A stretch of DNA of 16,875 nt from CAYNOZ01 sp964398955. Lineage in GTDB: Archaea; Methanobacteriota_B; Thermococci; Thermococcales; CAYNOZ01. Where the stretch lies: NCBI GenBank assembly GCA_964398955.1, contig CAYNOZ010000029.1, forward strand, positions 1 to 16,875. Reading direction: 5' to 3'. The first letter of the stretch is position 1. Every line of letters starts with the position of its first letter. Below are positions 7,975-15,173 of the stretch, one piece after another. Below the pieces are notes generated by a model. The model was not told the DNA's origin, did not search any database, and saw only the letters and a program-made list of their open reading frames with translations. Made by a program: the position numbers and the translations under genes.

Positions 7975-8111
7975 TGGAATTATAACTTCTATACATAAAA
8001 AAAGCGAAATCGAGCCTTATAGGATTAGTTAAAGCATAGAATCAACATTTTAAGGTTTTAGGTAAGCTCGAACCATTGATGTAGACTGCCGCAGTAATGC
8101 TGAGCTGCCGG
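7975..8111 (+). ncRNA. Candidate structured RNA of unknown family
   Basis: A patch of higher G+C in an AT-rich intergenic region. TCGAGCCTTA (8010-8019) pairs with TAAGCTCGA (8063-8071) as nine base pairs with one bulged C. Inside it GATT (8023-8026) can pair with AATC (8040-8043). CCTTA (8015-8019) can pair instead with TAAGG (8051-8055), giving two mutually exclusive folds. The 3' part carries CTGCCG twice (8086-8091 and 8105-8110) around a short CAG/CTG hairpin. A TATA-like TTTATTAAATA at about 7945-7955 would place a plus-strand start near 7975. I see no SRP, RNase P, C/D-box or H/ACA signature. Strand and ends are uncertain; a minus-strand RNA ending at the T7 after 8003 is possible. Confidence 0.3.
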
Positions 8112-8128
8112 AAAAAAAAAAAAAAAAA
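8112..8128. repeat. Homopolymer tract of 17 A
   Basis: An uninterrupted run of 17 A residues, directly after the G+C-richer CTGCCGG segment. On the minus strand it is T17, which would strongly stop archaeal RNA polymerase. Runs this long are rare in archaeal genomes and prone to length variation or sequencing error. Confidence 0.9.
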
Positions 8129-8336
8129 GAATAAAAATGAGATAACTAATTGGTTATTATTTGACTTTTTGTCTAATACAGCATACTTTAGTACCTATGT
8201 TTTATTTTGATTATTTTGATAAGATAATTTTATTGCTAAGCAGAATTACTTTAGATAAAGGCCGCATGAAATCCCAATTATCTCGAACCAACGTGAGCAA
8301 GGTAATAAATCACTCCAATTTATCCTTCCCAAAAAC

Positions 8337-8344
8337 TTTTATAA
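8337..8344 (+). promoter_or_regulatory. TATA box of tRNA-Thr
   Basis: TTTTATAA centred about 28 nt upstream of the first base of the tRNA, the expected distance for an archaeal promoter driving a tRNA with little or no leader. Confidence 0.6.
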
Positions 8345-8368
8345 CACTTGTGACTTAAAAATTCCAGT

Positions 8369-8445
8369 GCCTCGATAGCACAGCTTGGTAGTGCGCCCGA
8401 CTTGTAATCGGGTGGTCGCGGGTTCAAATCCCGCTCGGGGCTCCA
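8369..8445 (+). tRNA. tRNA-Thr, anticodon TGT, CCA encoded
   Basis: Complete cloverleaf of 77 nt. The acceptor stem GCCTCGA/TCGGGGC has one G-U pair. D stem is GCAC/GTGC with an AGCTTGGTA loop, anticodon stem CCCGA/TCGGG with loop CTTGTAA, and T stem GCGGG/CCCGC with loop TTCAAAT. The anticodon TGT (8403-8405) reads ACA threonine codons. The discriminator base is T, as in archaeal tRNA-Thr, and CCA is encoded at 8443-8445. There is no intron. No partial copy of its 3' end occurs elsewhere in the window, so there is no sign of use as an integration site here. Confidence 0.97.
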
Positions 8446-8816
8446 ATAAACTTTATCATATTAAAATATTATTAGAAATTAAAATTAATTATAATTTGTT
8501 CTTTTTATTGCTTTGAGGGTCTAAATTTGTGCGATTGATTAATTTGGATTTGATGTAATTTTATTTTAAAAGTTAGATTTTTGTTTGATAGTTACACAAT
8601 TAGTTTTTAGATTTTGTCTAGTTGTTTGTAGGGTCTGTTTTTTTGGTTTTGGTTTTTAGTTTATTTGGTTTGAGTGTATCAATTCTTTTAAACATAAGGT
8701 TTATAAATTTTGATTTTTCAATATCAAAAATCTGAATGAATAGATTGGAGAAATATACTACAAGTGAAAAATTTTGTTTCTATAAAGCTTAGATATTATC
8801 TAGCAGGTGGTTTTGA
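8446..8816. other. Intergenic region, G/T-rich, with promoter of the flavoenzyme gene
   Basis: No gene seen. The plus strand is G/T-rich (no C from 8636 to 8679), the mirror image of the A/C-rich stretch on the other side of the tRNA region. The right end holds the TATA box and a small inverted repeat described separately. Confidence 0.6.
8700..8732 (+). promoter_or_regulatory. Promoter with possible operator upstream of the flavoenzyme gene
   Basis: A good TATA box, TTTATAAA (8700-8707), is followed by a perfect inverted repeat GATTTTT (8712-8718) / AAAAATC (8726-8732). The repeat fills the space between the TATA box and the expected start near 8732, where a repressor would block RNA polymerase. 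The leader would be about 85 nt, ending in the AGGTGG ribosome binding site at 8805-8810. Binding by a regulator is inference. Confidence 0.4.
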
Positions 8817-10685
8817 ATGAAAATTGGTAATACTAAATTAAAAAATGATTTTATTATGGCTCCGGTGAAAACTGGTTTTAGTGATGAGAATGGAAAAATA
8901 AAAGATAAACATTTAGAATTCTATGAAAAAAGAGCAGAAAATTTAGGAGCAGTAACACCTGAACCATTCTATTTAGATAAAAATGTTAGAGAGATTCCAA
9001 CGCAACTAGGAATAGATGAAGATAATAAAATTAATGGATTAAAAAAATTAACGAATGTCATTCATAAAGGTGAAGCCAAAGCTATAGCTCATTTAAATCA
9101 TCCTGGAAGAATGGCCAACCCTGATATTCCAGGAAATAAGCTTTTTTCATCTTCTGAGAAAGCTTGTGAGGCTGGCGGTGGAGAACCTAAGCGTATGTCC
9201 AAAGAGGATATAAAAGAAGCAAAAAGTCTCTATAGAAATGCAGCCAAAAGAGCAGAAGAGTCTAATTTTGATATTTTGGAACTTCAGTTTGGACATGGTT
9301 ATTTAGTTGCTCAGTTTCTTTCTGATAAGGTAAATGAAAGGGAAGATGAGTATGGAGGGAGTTTTGAAAATAGATCTCGATTCGGGTTGGAAGTATTAGA
9401 AGAAGTGCAAAATGTTTCTGATTTACCGATTATTGTTCGTATTAGTGGAGATGAGATGGTTGAAAATGGAATTAGTTTGGATGAGATGAAAAAATTTTCT
9501 AAAAAGCTTGAGGAAAAAGGAGCAGATGCTATCCATGTATCAGCTGGAAATGCTTGTAAAACACCTCCATGGTACTTTCAGCACATGTTCACCTCTAAAG
9601 AGAAAACATGGGAGATGGCTGAAGAAATAAGGCAAGAGGTTAACTTACCGGTCATAGCTGTTGGTAGAATAAATGAACACAGTGATATTGATAAAGTTAA
9701 AGAAGAGGAAATGGCAGACTTCATAGCAATTGGTCGTCCATTAATATCTGATCCAAACTATATCTCCAAGTACTTTGAAGATGATAACAGTTACAGACCC
9801 TGTTTATCTTGCCTAGACGGATGTTTAGGGAATGTAAAATCTGGTAAAGGCCTTCAATGTGTAATGAATCCGGAGATAGGTAATAATAAACAATTTAAGA
9901 CTGGAAAAACTAATAGGTCTTTTGTTGTAGTTGGTGGAGGTTTATCTGGAATGACGGCTGCTCTTTATCTAGATGATAAGGGCAATGATGTAACTTTATA
10001 TGAAAAAGATGAATTAGGGGGGATTTTCAGATATGCACCTCTTCCACCGGGAAAAGAACCTTTGCAGAAGGCATTGGACTACTATGAAAAAGAATTGGGA
10101 AGAAGAGATATAGAAGTAATATTTGAAGAAGCTGATGCTTCGGATTTGAATGAATTTGATGAGGCAATAATTGCGACCGGTTCAAAACCTTTAATACCAC
10201 CAATTGATGGGTTGGAGGAATATGAATGGGCAGATATTCTGCTTCCTGAAAATATGCCAGAAAATAAGAAAGCTATGGTTATAGGAGGAGGTTTAATAGG
10301 TGTTGAAACAGCTTATTCATTATCAGAAAATGATAATAGAGTAATTCTGGTTGAGTTATTACCCGAACTGGCTGGAAACATGTTTAAACTGGAAAAAGCA
10401 CAGTTATTGAAAAAATTGGAAAATAGAGATAATGTTTCAATTTACACTGAAACAGATATTAAGGAAGTTGATGGAGATACAGTAAAAGCAGAAAAAGATG
10501 GTGAAGATATTACATGGAAAGGAATTAATAAAATTGTAATGGCTACAGGAATGCAAAGCTATAATCCTTTTGAAGATCAAGAAGAAAATATCGAAATACC
10601 TCTCCATGTCGTAGGAGATGCAGAAGAACCTGGCAAAGCTGAAGACGTTATCAAATCTGCCTATGAAACAGTGGCTGAACTTTAG
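8817..10685 (+). CDS. NADH:flavin oxidoreductase / 2,4-dienoyl-CoA reductase family flavoenzyme
   Basis: Three-part flavoenzyme of the family that includes FadH, BaiCD/BaiH-type enoate reductases and trimethylamine dehydrogenase. Residues ~1-320 form an FMN-binding old-yellow-enzyme barrel, with GHGYL at 159-163 and the following FLSDKVNEREDEYGGSFENR signature. A 4Fe-4S site follows: C329-LS-C332-LDG-C336 and C348. The rest is an FAD/NAD(P) disulfide-reductase-like module with dinucleotide motifs GGGLSG (373-378) and GGGLIG (490-495). Length 622 aa is slightly short of the usual 640-670. These enzymes reduce alpha,beta-unsaturated substrates or demethylate amines; the substrate cannot be told. 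AGGTGG at 8805-8810 supports the ATG. It stands alone, convergent with the HAD gene. Much of its codon use is A-rich. Confidence 0.9.
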   Translation: MKIGNTKLKNDFIMAPVKTGFSDENGKIKDKHLEFYEKRAENLGAVTPEPFYLDKNVREIPTQLGIDEDNKINGLKKLTNVIHKGEAKAIAHLNHPGRMANPDIPGNKLFSSSEKACEAGGGEPKRMSKEDIKEAKSLYRNAAKRAEESNFDILELQFGHGYLVAQFLSDKVNEREDEYGGSFENRSRFGLEVLEEVQNVSDLPIIVRISGDEMVENGISLDEMKKFSKKLEEKGADAIHVSAGNACKTPPWYFQHMFTSKEKTWEMAEEIRQEVNLPVIAVGRINEHSDIDKVKEEEMADFIAIGRPLISDPNYISKYFEDDNSYRPCLSCLDGCLGNVKSGKGLQCVMNPEIGNNKQFKTGKTNRSFVVVGGGLSGMTAALYLDDKGNDVTLYEKDELGGIFRYAPLPPGKEPLQKALDYYEKELGRRDIEVIFEEADASDLNEFDEAIIATGSKPLIPPIDGLEEYEWADILLPENMPENKKAMVIGGGLIGVETAYSLSENDNRVILVELLPELAGNMFKLEKAQLLKKLENRDNVSIYTETDIKEVDGDTVKAEKDGEDITWKGINKIVMATGMQSYNPFEDQEENIEIPLHVVGDAEEPGKAEDVIKSAYETVAEL

Positions 10686-10770
10686 ATTTCCTTATATAGT
10701 TTTAATTAATTCTACGTAAATTTTATTTTATAAATTTCTTTTAATTTTGTTGTAATTTTTTGATATAATT

Positions 10771-11436
10771 TTAATTATTTAAAAATTCGTTTTCAAGGTA
10801 CTTTTTCAGTTCTTTATGGTTTTTAAATGTTTTTCGGGCTTTTGAAAGATATTTTACTGGTAAGTAAGAAGATACAGCTATGCAGTACATTTCCGTTTCC
10901 TTCACTGATTTTATTCCAAGTGGAGAATTTTCTATAACCACTATTTCGTCTTCTTTTAGATTAAGAATCTTTGATCCTTTTTTAAAAGGTTCAGGATTGG
11001 GTTTGGTGTTTTCAACGTCGTCTCCTGTTATTACTGCGTCAAACATATTTTTATACTCTTTATTGATGAATTTATTTACTGTTTCTCTATTACTTCCTGA
11101 TACCACTCCTAACTTATATCTTAATTTTAGAGCTGGGATTATTTCTTGAATTTCATGATATGGTTTGGTATTTTCTATTTCTCTAAAAATTCTTCTTCTC
11201 TTTTTAACTAAATCTTCGAGTTCTTCAGCACTGATTTCTACATCCTTGAGATCGAATATTTGTTGGAATATTTCTTTACTTTTTTGTCCTTCTCTTTTAT
11301 AAATTTCGATTGGATCTACTTCCATGTTCAGTTCTTTGAATATATTTTGGAAGGACTCGGTATGATATCTCATAGAGTCTATTAGAACTCCGTCCATATC
11401 AAATAGTATTCCCTTGATTTTGTCTCTGGGTATCAT
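10771..11436 (-). CDS. HAD-superfamily hydrolase, beta-phosphoglucomutase/phosphatase-like (IA)
   Basis: HAD hydrolase of subfamily IA, acting on a small phosphorylated metabolite. Motif I is D13-M-D15-G-V-L-I-D-S, followed by an alpha-helical cap (~20-90). Motif II is VSGSNRET (S113), motif III the lysine K145 in NTKPNP, and motif IV VIENSPLGI (E169, N170). The common form of motif IV is E-D, so asparagine at 170 is a variant seen in some beta-phosphoglucomutase-like relatives. Length 221 aa is normal. The ATG at 11436 has AGAGG (11448-11444) upstream. The substrate is unknown: sugar-phosphate phosphatase, phosphoglycolate phosphatase and beta-phosphoglucomutase are all possible. It is a single gene between a convergent flavoenzyme and the co-directional mrp. 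Confidence 0.9.
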   Translation of the reverse strand: MIPRDKIKGILFDMDGVLIDSMRYHTESFQNIFKELNMEVDPIEIYKREGQKSKEIFQQIFDLKDVEISAEELEDLVKKRRRIFREIENTKPYHEIQEIIPALKLRYKLGVVSGSNRETVNKFINKEYKNMFDAVITGDDVENTKPNPEPFKKGSKILNLKEDEIVVIENSPLGIKSVKETEMYCIAVSSYLPVKYLSKARKTFKNHKELKKYLENEFLNN

Positions 11437-11557
11437 ATTTATTCCTCTAGTAACTTGAATTATTTATATTATTTTGATTATTCTTATATTTTAAGTTTTT
11501 TTATTTAAATAAAATAGTAGAATAGATAAAAAATTGTTTGATATAAATTTTAGTTGG

Positions 11558-12355
11558 TTATTCCTTAGATAGCTTTGCTTTTAGATTTTTTATTATATTT
11601 TCGAATGCTTTGGTAGTTTCGTTGTCATTGTCTAGGAATGATTCTCCTTTTTCCCCGCTTTCAACTATTTTAGGGTCTAGTGGAATTTTTCCTAGTAGAT
11701 CTATGTTGAATTCTTCTGATATTTTTTTTCCTCCGCCTTGTTTGAATATGTTTGTTTTTTCTCCGCAGTGTGGGCATATGAATCCGCTCATGTTCTCTAT
11801 TACTCCTAGTACGGGTATGTCTAGTTTTTCTGCGAAGCTTATTGATCTTCTTACGTTTGAGACTGATACTATTTGTGGGGTTGTTACTATTACTGCTCCG
11901 TCGCTTTCTACTTGTTGTCCTATGCTGAGAGGTTCGTCTCCTGTTCCGGGTGGTAGGTCCACTATTAGGTAGTCTAGTTCTCCCCATTGTGCGTTGAGGA
12001 ATTGTTTAATTGCTTTCATTTTTAGAGGTCCTCGCCAGATTACTGGGTCTTCTTTGTTTGTCATGAATGCTGTTGAGAGTAATTTGAAGTTTTTTGACAC
12101 TTCTAGTGGTATTATTCTTTCGTCTTCAGTTGCCCCTACTTTTGACCCATCTACTCCGAATAATTGTGGGATTGTTGGGCCGTGAAAATCTGCATCGAGT
12201 AACCCGACTTTGAAGCCTTTTTCTGATAAACTTCTTGCTAGGCTTGCTGAAACTGTACTTTTCCCTACTCCTCCTTTTCCGCTTAGTACCATGATTATGT
12301 TTTTTATGTTATCTAAATTTACGGAATCTTGTTGTGATACGTTTTTGGCTTGCAT
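11558..12355 (-). CDS. mrp: Mrp/NBP35-type iron-sulfur cluster carrier ATPase
   Basis: P-loop NTPase of the Mrp/ApbC/Nbp35 family, which holds a labile 4Fe-4S cluster at a dimer interface and passes it to apo-proteins. The deviant Walker A is K27-GGVG-K32-S, with switch segments LLDADFHGPTIP at 52-63 and VDLPPGTGDEPLS at 132-144. The cluster-binding pair is C194-P-H-C197, followed by FKQGGGKKI. Length 265 aa is typical, and there is no N-terminal DUF59 domain. The start is fixed by GGAGG (12367-12363) 7 nt before the ATG. The gene has its own upstream region with a palindrome around the TATA box. The coding strand uses mainly A- and C-ending codons. It may supply clusters to the Fe-S enzymes coded nearby, but that link is inference. 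Confidence 0.96.
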   Translation of the reverse strand: MQAKNVSQQDSVNLDNIKNIIMVLSGKGGVGKSTVSASLARSLSEKGFKVGLLDADFHGPTIPQLFGVDGSKVGATEDERIIPLEVSKNFKLLSTAFMTNKEDPVIWRGPLKMKAIKQFLNAQWGELDYLIVDLPPGTGDEPLSIGQQVESDGAVIVTTPQIVSVSNVRRSISFAEKLDIPVLGVIENMSGFICPHCGEKTNIFKQGGGKKISEEFNIDLLGKIPLDPKIVESGEKGESFLDNDNETTKAFENIIKNLKAKLSKE

Positions 12356-12444
12356 TTTTGATCCTCCTTAAATATTTGTTGATTTTTTGATTTTTTGTTG
12401 GGTTTTTATTGTATTTTTTGTAATTATACTTCCCGTTGTCCATT

Positions 12445-12470
12445 AATGTATTGACACATATAAATACATT
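12445..12470 (-). promoter_or_regulatory. Palindrome-flanked TATA box upstream of mrp (candidate operator)
   Basis: AATGTATT (12445-12452) and AATACATT (12463-12470) form a perfect 8-bp inverted repeat with a 10-bp spacer. The TATA element (TTTATAT on the minus strand, 12464-12458) overlaps the spacer and one arm. The predicted minus-strand start would be near 12435, leaving a leader of about 80 nt. A 26-bp dyad over a TATA box is the usual layout for a dimeric repressor that blocks TBP. The regulator is unknown; iron or Fe-S status is only a guess from the function of mrp. Confidence 0.45.
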
Positions 12471-12637
12471 GTTGCTCAAATATGTGCGGCCCTTTTTGTG
12501 TTTAGAATTTCAAATTTTCTCTAAGCTGTACTTGGAAAAATTTTGAGTGAATCAAACACGAGAATTGAATTTTTAGATCATTTTAAAGAATAAACTAAAT
12601 AGATGCTTTTATTTTATTTTTCTAGGTTTTTAGTTTT

Positions 12638-13162
12638 TTAATTGTTGTTTTGTTTTGGTTCTTGTAGTAGTTCTTTTTTGTTTGTGATTATGGAGTGTTC
12701 AGTTATTATGGTTGCAAGTCTCCATAGGAAGTAGAGGTTTAGGCCTGGTACTATTCCGTATACTACCCATGATAGTGTTGGACCCATTTTTGAGTTGTGT
12801 TTTATGGTTTCATAACCTGTTGATCTTTTTTCATGTCCTGAAATTAGTTCTGATATTTTCCATAAGGTGTATGCGGATATTATTATGGTTATTATTGCGT
12901 TTAGGTAGAATATTATTCCTCCTTGGATTGATAGTGTAAGTATTAAACTTATTATGGATATTAATGGCATGATTATTATGGTAAACCATTTTGTTGTTGA
13001 GTTAATTTCATCTCTATGAATTAAGTGTGCTTTTTCTTTTTTATGACCTGATAGTAGTTGTGCTACTTTCCATAGAAAGTAAAGATTAAGAACTGGTATT
13101 ATCCCTAATAGGAACCATTTGATGGGTTCTTCTTTTTTTAATTCATGTTTTAGGGTTTTCAT
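12638..13162 (-). CDS. Membrane protein with internal repeats, DUF4234-like
   Basis: Small integral membrane protein of unknown function, 174 aa, with about four hydrophobic segments (residues ~16-37, 58-80, 81-102, 131-153). It is built from repeats of one unit: a Trp, a hydrophobic stretch, P-x-L-N-L-Y-F-L-W, then a helix ending in S-G-H. Copies one (15-40) and three (131-156) align closely. The middle copy (58-110) is diverged and carries an insertion, but keeps KWF at its start and LWKISELISGH at its end. The pattern recalls the LYW-type repeats of DUF4234 proteins, though I cannot confirm membership. GAGGG (13174-13170) stands 7 nt before the ATG. It follows the same A/C-ending codon style as mrp but is separated from it by 282 nt and so is probably transcribed alone. 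Confidence 0.75.
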   Translation of the reverse strand: MKTLKHELKKEEPIKWFLLGIIPVLNLYFLWKVAQLLSGHKKEKAHLIHRDEINSTTKWFTIIIMPLISIISLILTLSIQGGIIFYLNAIITIIISAYTLWKISELISGHEKRSTGYETIKHNSKMGPTLSWVVYGIVPGLNLYFLWRLATIITEHSIITNKKELLQEPKQNNN

Positions 13163-13623
13163 TTTTATTCCCTCTTTCTTTTTAATTAAAAATTATGATT
13201 CTACATATTTAACCTTTATTATACACAAAAATGTATTAGGTATTTTTTGACAATATCTCTTCCTACAACCAACCCCCCATATAAACATAAACATACCAAC
13301 ATTATAAGATTTTGCTTTATCAATATCCATAAATAATTTTTGTAATAGAATATAAAATAGCACAAACCTTTTGAAACCTAAAAACAATAAAATTAACCAC
13401 ATTAAAAACAATAAAATACCAAAAAAATATAAATGATGTAACAAACTCAATTTTATGGCAGAACTTAAAATTACATTAAAAAAATAAATTACAATAAAAG
13501 GTATCTTTGAAGATAATTAACAGAAAACTTAAATTGTGAGAACACTAAAATGCTCAATAAAATAATTAATCAGATTATGATTCAAGAATCCATGTACTGG
13601 TTTTCCACATTGTTAGTGATATA
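13163..13623. other. Divergent intergenic region, no convincing gene
   Basis: 460 nt between the outward-facing membrane-protein and trkH genes. The plus strand is A/C-rich. A hydrophobic minus-strand frame (13193-13450) has a TTG start with no ribosome binding site and I do not accept it. A short perfect inverted repeat GATTC/GAATC (13579-13590) lies 34 nt upstream of trkH and could be a regulatory site. No clear TATA box for trkH is visible. Confidence 0.5.
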
Positions 13624-15084
13624 ATGGATCTAAGAAAATTGAAAACAATATTAAGAGATTTAGGGAACATCTGGTTAATTGTTGGTGTTGTAACGTTTTC
13701 AACGGTTTTAATAGCAGCTTATTTTCATGAAATGAGATCTTTAAAAGTAATGATATTCTTAACAGCATTATTTATATATTTAGGAACTTTAGCAAGAATA
13801 GTAACCAGAGATGCTAAACCACCGGAAACAAAAGATGCAATGTTAATAGCAGCACTATCTTGGCTATCAATAGCAATCCTAAGCTCAATACCGTTCATAC
13901 TAGTTCTAGGGTTCTCTCCATTAGATGGAGTATTCGAAGCAATGTCAGGTTGGACAGGAACAGGATTAACAGTAACCCCGGATAGTTCACAAATTCCCCG
14001 TACAATGCAGTTCTGGAGATCATTAACTCAATGGGTAGGTGGAGTAGGAGTGATAGTACTAATGGTTTCAGTGCTAACTAGACCTGGTACAGGAACCCAT
14101 AAACTATATCGATCAGAAGCGAGATCGGAAAAGATTCATCCAAGCGTAATGTCAACTGTAAGAACGATCTGGTGGATTTTTCTAGGATTTTCAATAGTAA
14201 GCGTCGTTCTTTATTGGATTGCTGGAATGCCTCCTTGGGAAGCTCTTAACCACGCAATGACAGGAATTGCTACAGGAGGATTTGATATAACAGGTAACAG
14301 CTTAGCAGCTTACGATTCAGTTCCAATAGAAATTGCATCAATTCCAATGATGCTAGCAGGAGCAATACCCTTCTTAGTTCACTACAAAATAATAAACGGA
14401 GATCTATCAGCAATAAAAGATCTACAAACAAGATATCTATTATTAATAGCATTAATTGGATCATTCATACTATTAGCTGAAAACGCATTACATTTCCCCA
14501 TACTCCAATCCATAAGAGGATCAGTATTCCAACTAGTATCAGCTTTAACATGTACAGGATTCCAAACCTCAAACGTATTTCAATGGCCCACAGTCTCAAA
14601 ATTAATAGTTTTCACAGCCATGATAATAGGAGGAGCAGCAGGTTCAACAGCAGGAGGAATAAAAATCTTCAGATCAGTACTAGTATTCAAAGGAACTGCA
14701 AGATGGTTCAAAAAAATATCCTTACCATCAAACGCAATATTCTCATTCAATTTTAATGGAGATATCCTTGATGATGATACAGCAAATAGAATAATAGCTG
14801 AAGCATCAATAATCACCATACTATGGATAATAATCTTAGCAGTAGGAATGTTCACATTACTACATACAGTACCAGAAACATATAATTTAAGCGATGTAAT
14901 GTTCGAAGTAGCCTCAGCCCAAGGAAACGTAGGTTTATCAACTGGAATAGTTGGACCAAATGCCAGCCCAATAACAAAAGGAATGTTAATAATCAATATG
15001 TGGATAGGTAGACTGGAAATAATACCAGTACTAATGTTATTCAGAACAATACTAGGAATCAAAAGATTCCCATTTGAAACATGA
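13624..15084 (+). CDS. trkH: TrkH/KtrB-type potassium uptake protein, membrane subunit
   Basis: Ion-conducting subunit of a Trk/Ktr K+ transporter in the cytoplasmic membrane. The four selectivity-filter P-loops are all recognisable: SGWTGTGLT (108-116), TGIATGGFD (213-221), SALTCTGFQT (306-315) and ASAQGNVGLSTG (430-441). Each lies between hydrophobic helices, giving the four-fold M1-P-M2 architecture. Length 486 aa is typical of TrkH. The cytoplasmic partner TrkA is not adjacent. The ATG has only a weak upstream match (AGTGAT at 13614-13619), and no better start is available. K+ uptake is central to archaea that use a salt-in strategy, though the gene is widespread. From about 14300 codons become strongly A/C-ending. 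Confidence 0.96.
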   Translation: MDLRKLKTILRDLGNIWLIVGVVTFSTVLIAAYFHEMRSLKVMIFLTALFIYLGTLARIVTRDAKPPETKDAMLIAALSWLSIAILSSIPFILVLGFSPLDGVFEAMSGWTGTGLTVTPDSSQIPRTMQFWRSLTQWVGGVGVIVLMVSVLTRPGTGTHKLYRSEARSEKIHPSVMSTVRTIWWIFLGFSIVSVVLYWIAGMPPWEALNHAMTGIATGGFDITGNSLAAYDSVPIEIASIPMMLAGAIPFLVHYKIINGDLSAIKDLQTRYLLLIALIGSFILLAENALHFPILQSIRGSVFQLVSALTCTGFQTSNVFQWPTVSKLIVFTAMIIGGAAGSTAGGIKIFRSVLVFKGTARWFKKISLPSNAIFSFNFNGDILDDDTANRIIAEASIITILWIIILAVGMFTLLHTVPETYNLSDVMFEVASAQGNVGLSTGIVGPNASPITKGMLIINMWIGRLEIIPVLMLFRTILGIKRFPFET

Positions 15085-15173
15085 TTAATAATTTTGATCT
15101 CAAAATTAGAAGATTGTAGGTACGAGTAAGAAATTTATTAGAAAATTAATTATTAAATTGATGAGGGATGATG

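Larger units (their letters stand above)
7541..8368. other. Long intergenic region: A/C-rich tract, hairpins, A17 tract
   Basis: No protein gene is credible here. 7541-7870 is extremely A/C-rich on the plus strand, with no G at all from 7651 to 7757 and short AAAACCCAA-type repeats. From about 7885 composition becomes ordinary and inverted repeats appear: 7885-7895/7905-7915, 7941-7950/7968-7977 and 8010-8019/8063-8071. A 17-base A run follows (8112-8128). A further long-range complementarity joins GAGA (8139-8142) and TAATTGG (8147-8153) to CCAATTA and TCTC (8274-8284). The stretch ends in the tRNA promoter. The part between about 7885 and 8111 is the best candidate for an unrecognised RNA gene. 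Confidence 0.6.

Noticed and set aside
7941..7977. CCAATTTATT/AATTAATTGG inverted repeat as an independent element
   Set aside because: It has one mismatch and a pure A/T core, so chance is likely in this sequence; kept only as part of the spacer description.
7975..8128. Identification of the spacer structure as SRP RNA, RNase P RNA or a C/D-box guide
   Set aside because: I found no SRP domain IV core and no RNase P P4 core. A TGATG-like and a CTGA element lie only ~20 nt apart without a proper C'/D' pair.
8161..8358. 65-codon plus-strand frame just before tRNA-Thr
   Set aside because: TTG start without a Shine-Dalgarno site, no coding bias, and it runs across the tRNA promoter.
8369..8445. 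tRNA-Thr as an integration site of a mobile element
   Set aside because: No integrase gene and no repeated 3' tRNA fragment is found in the window.
11670..11987. Arg/Asn/Thr-rich minus-strand frame inside mrp
   Set aside because: Shadow frame of the clearly real mrp gene; its composition is a product of A/C-ending codons in the true frame.
13193..13450. Hydrophobic 85-codon frame on the minus strand
   Set aside because: TTG start with no ribosome binding site. The frame is Leu/Phe-rich because the strand is G/T-rich and A-poor, which keeps frames open by chance, and there is no recognisable domain.
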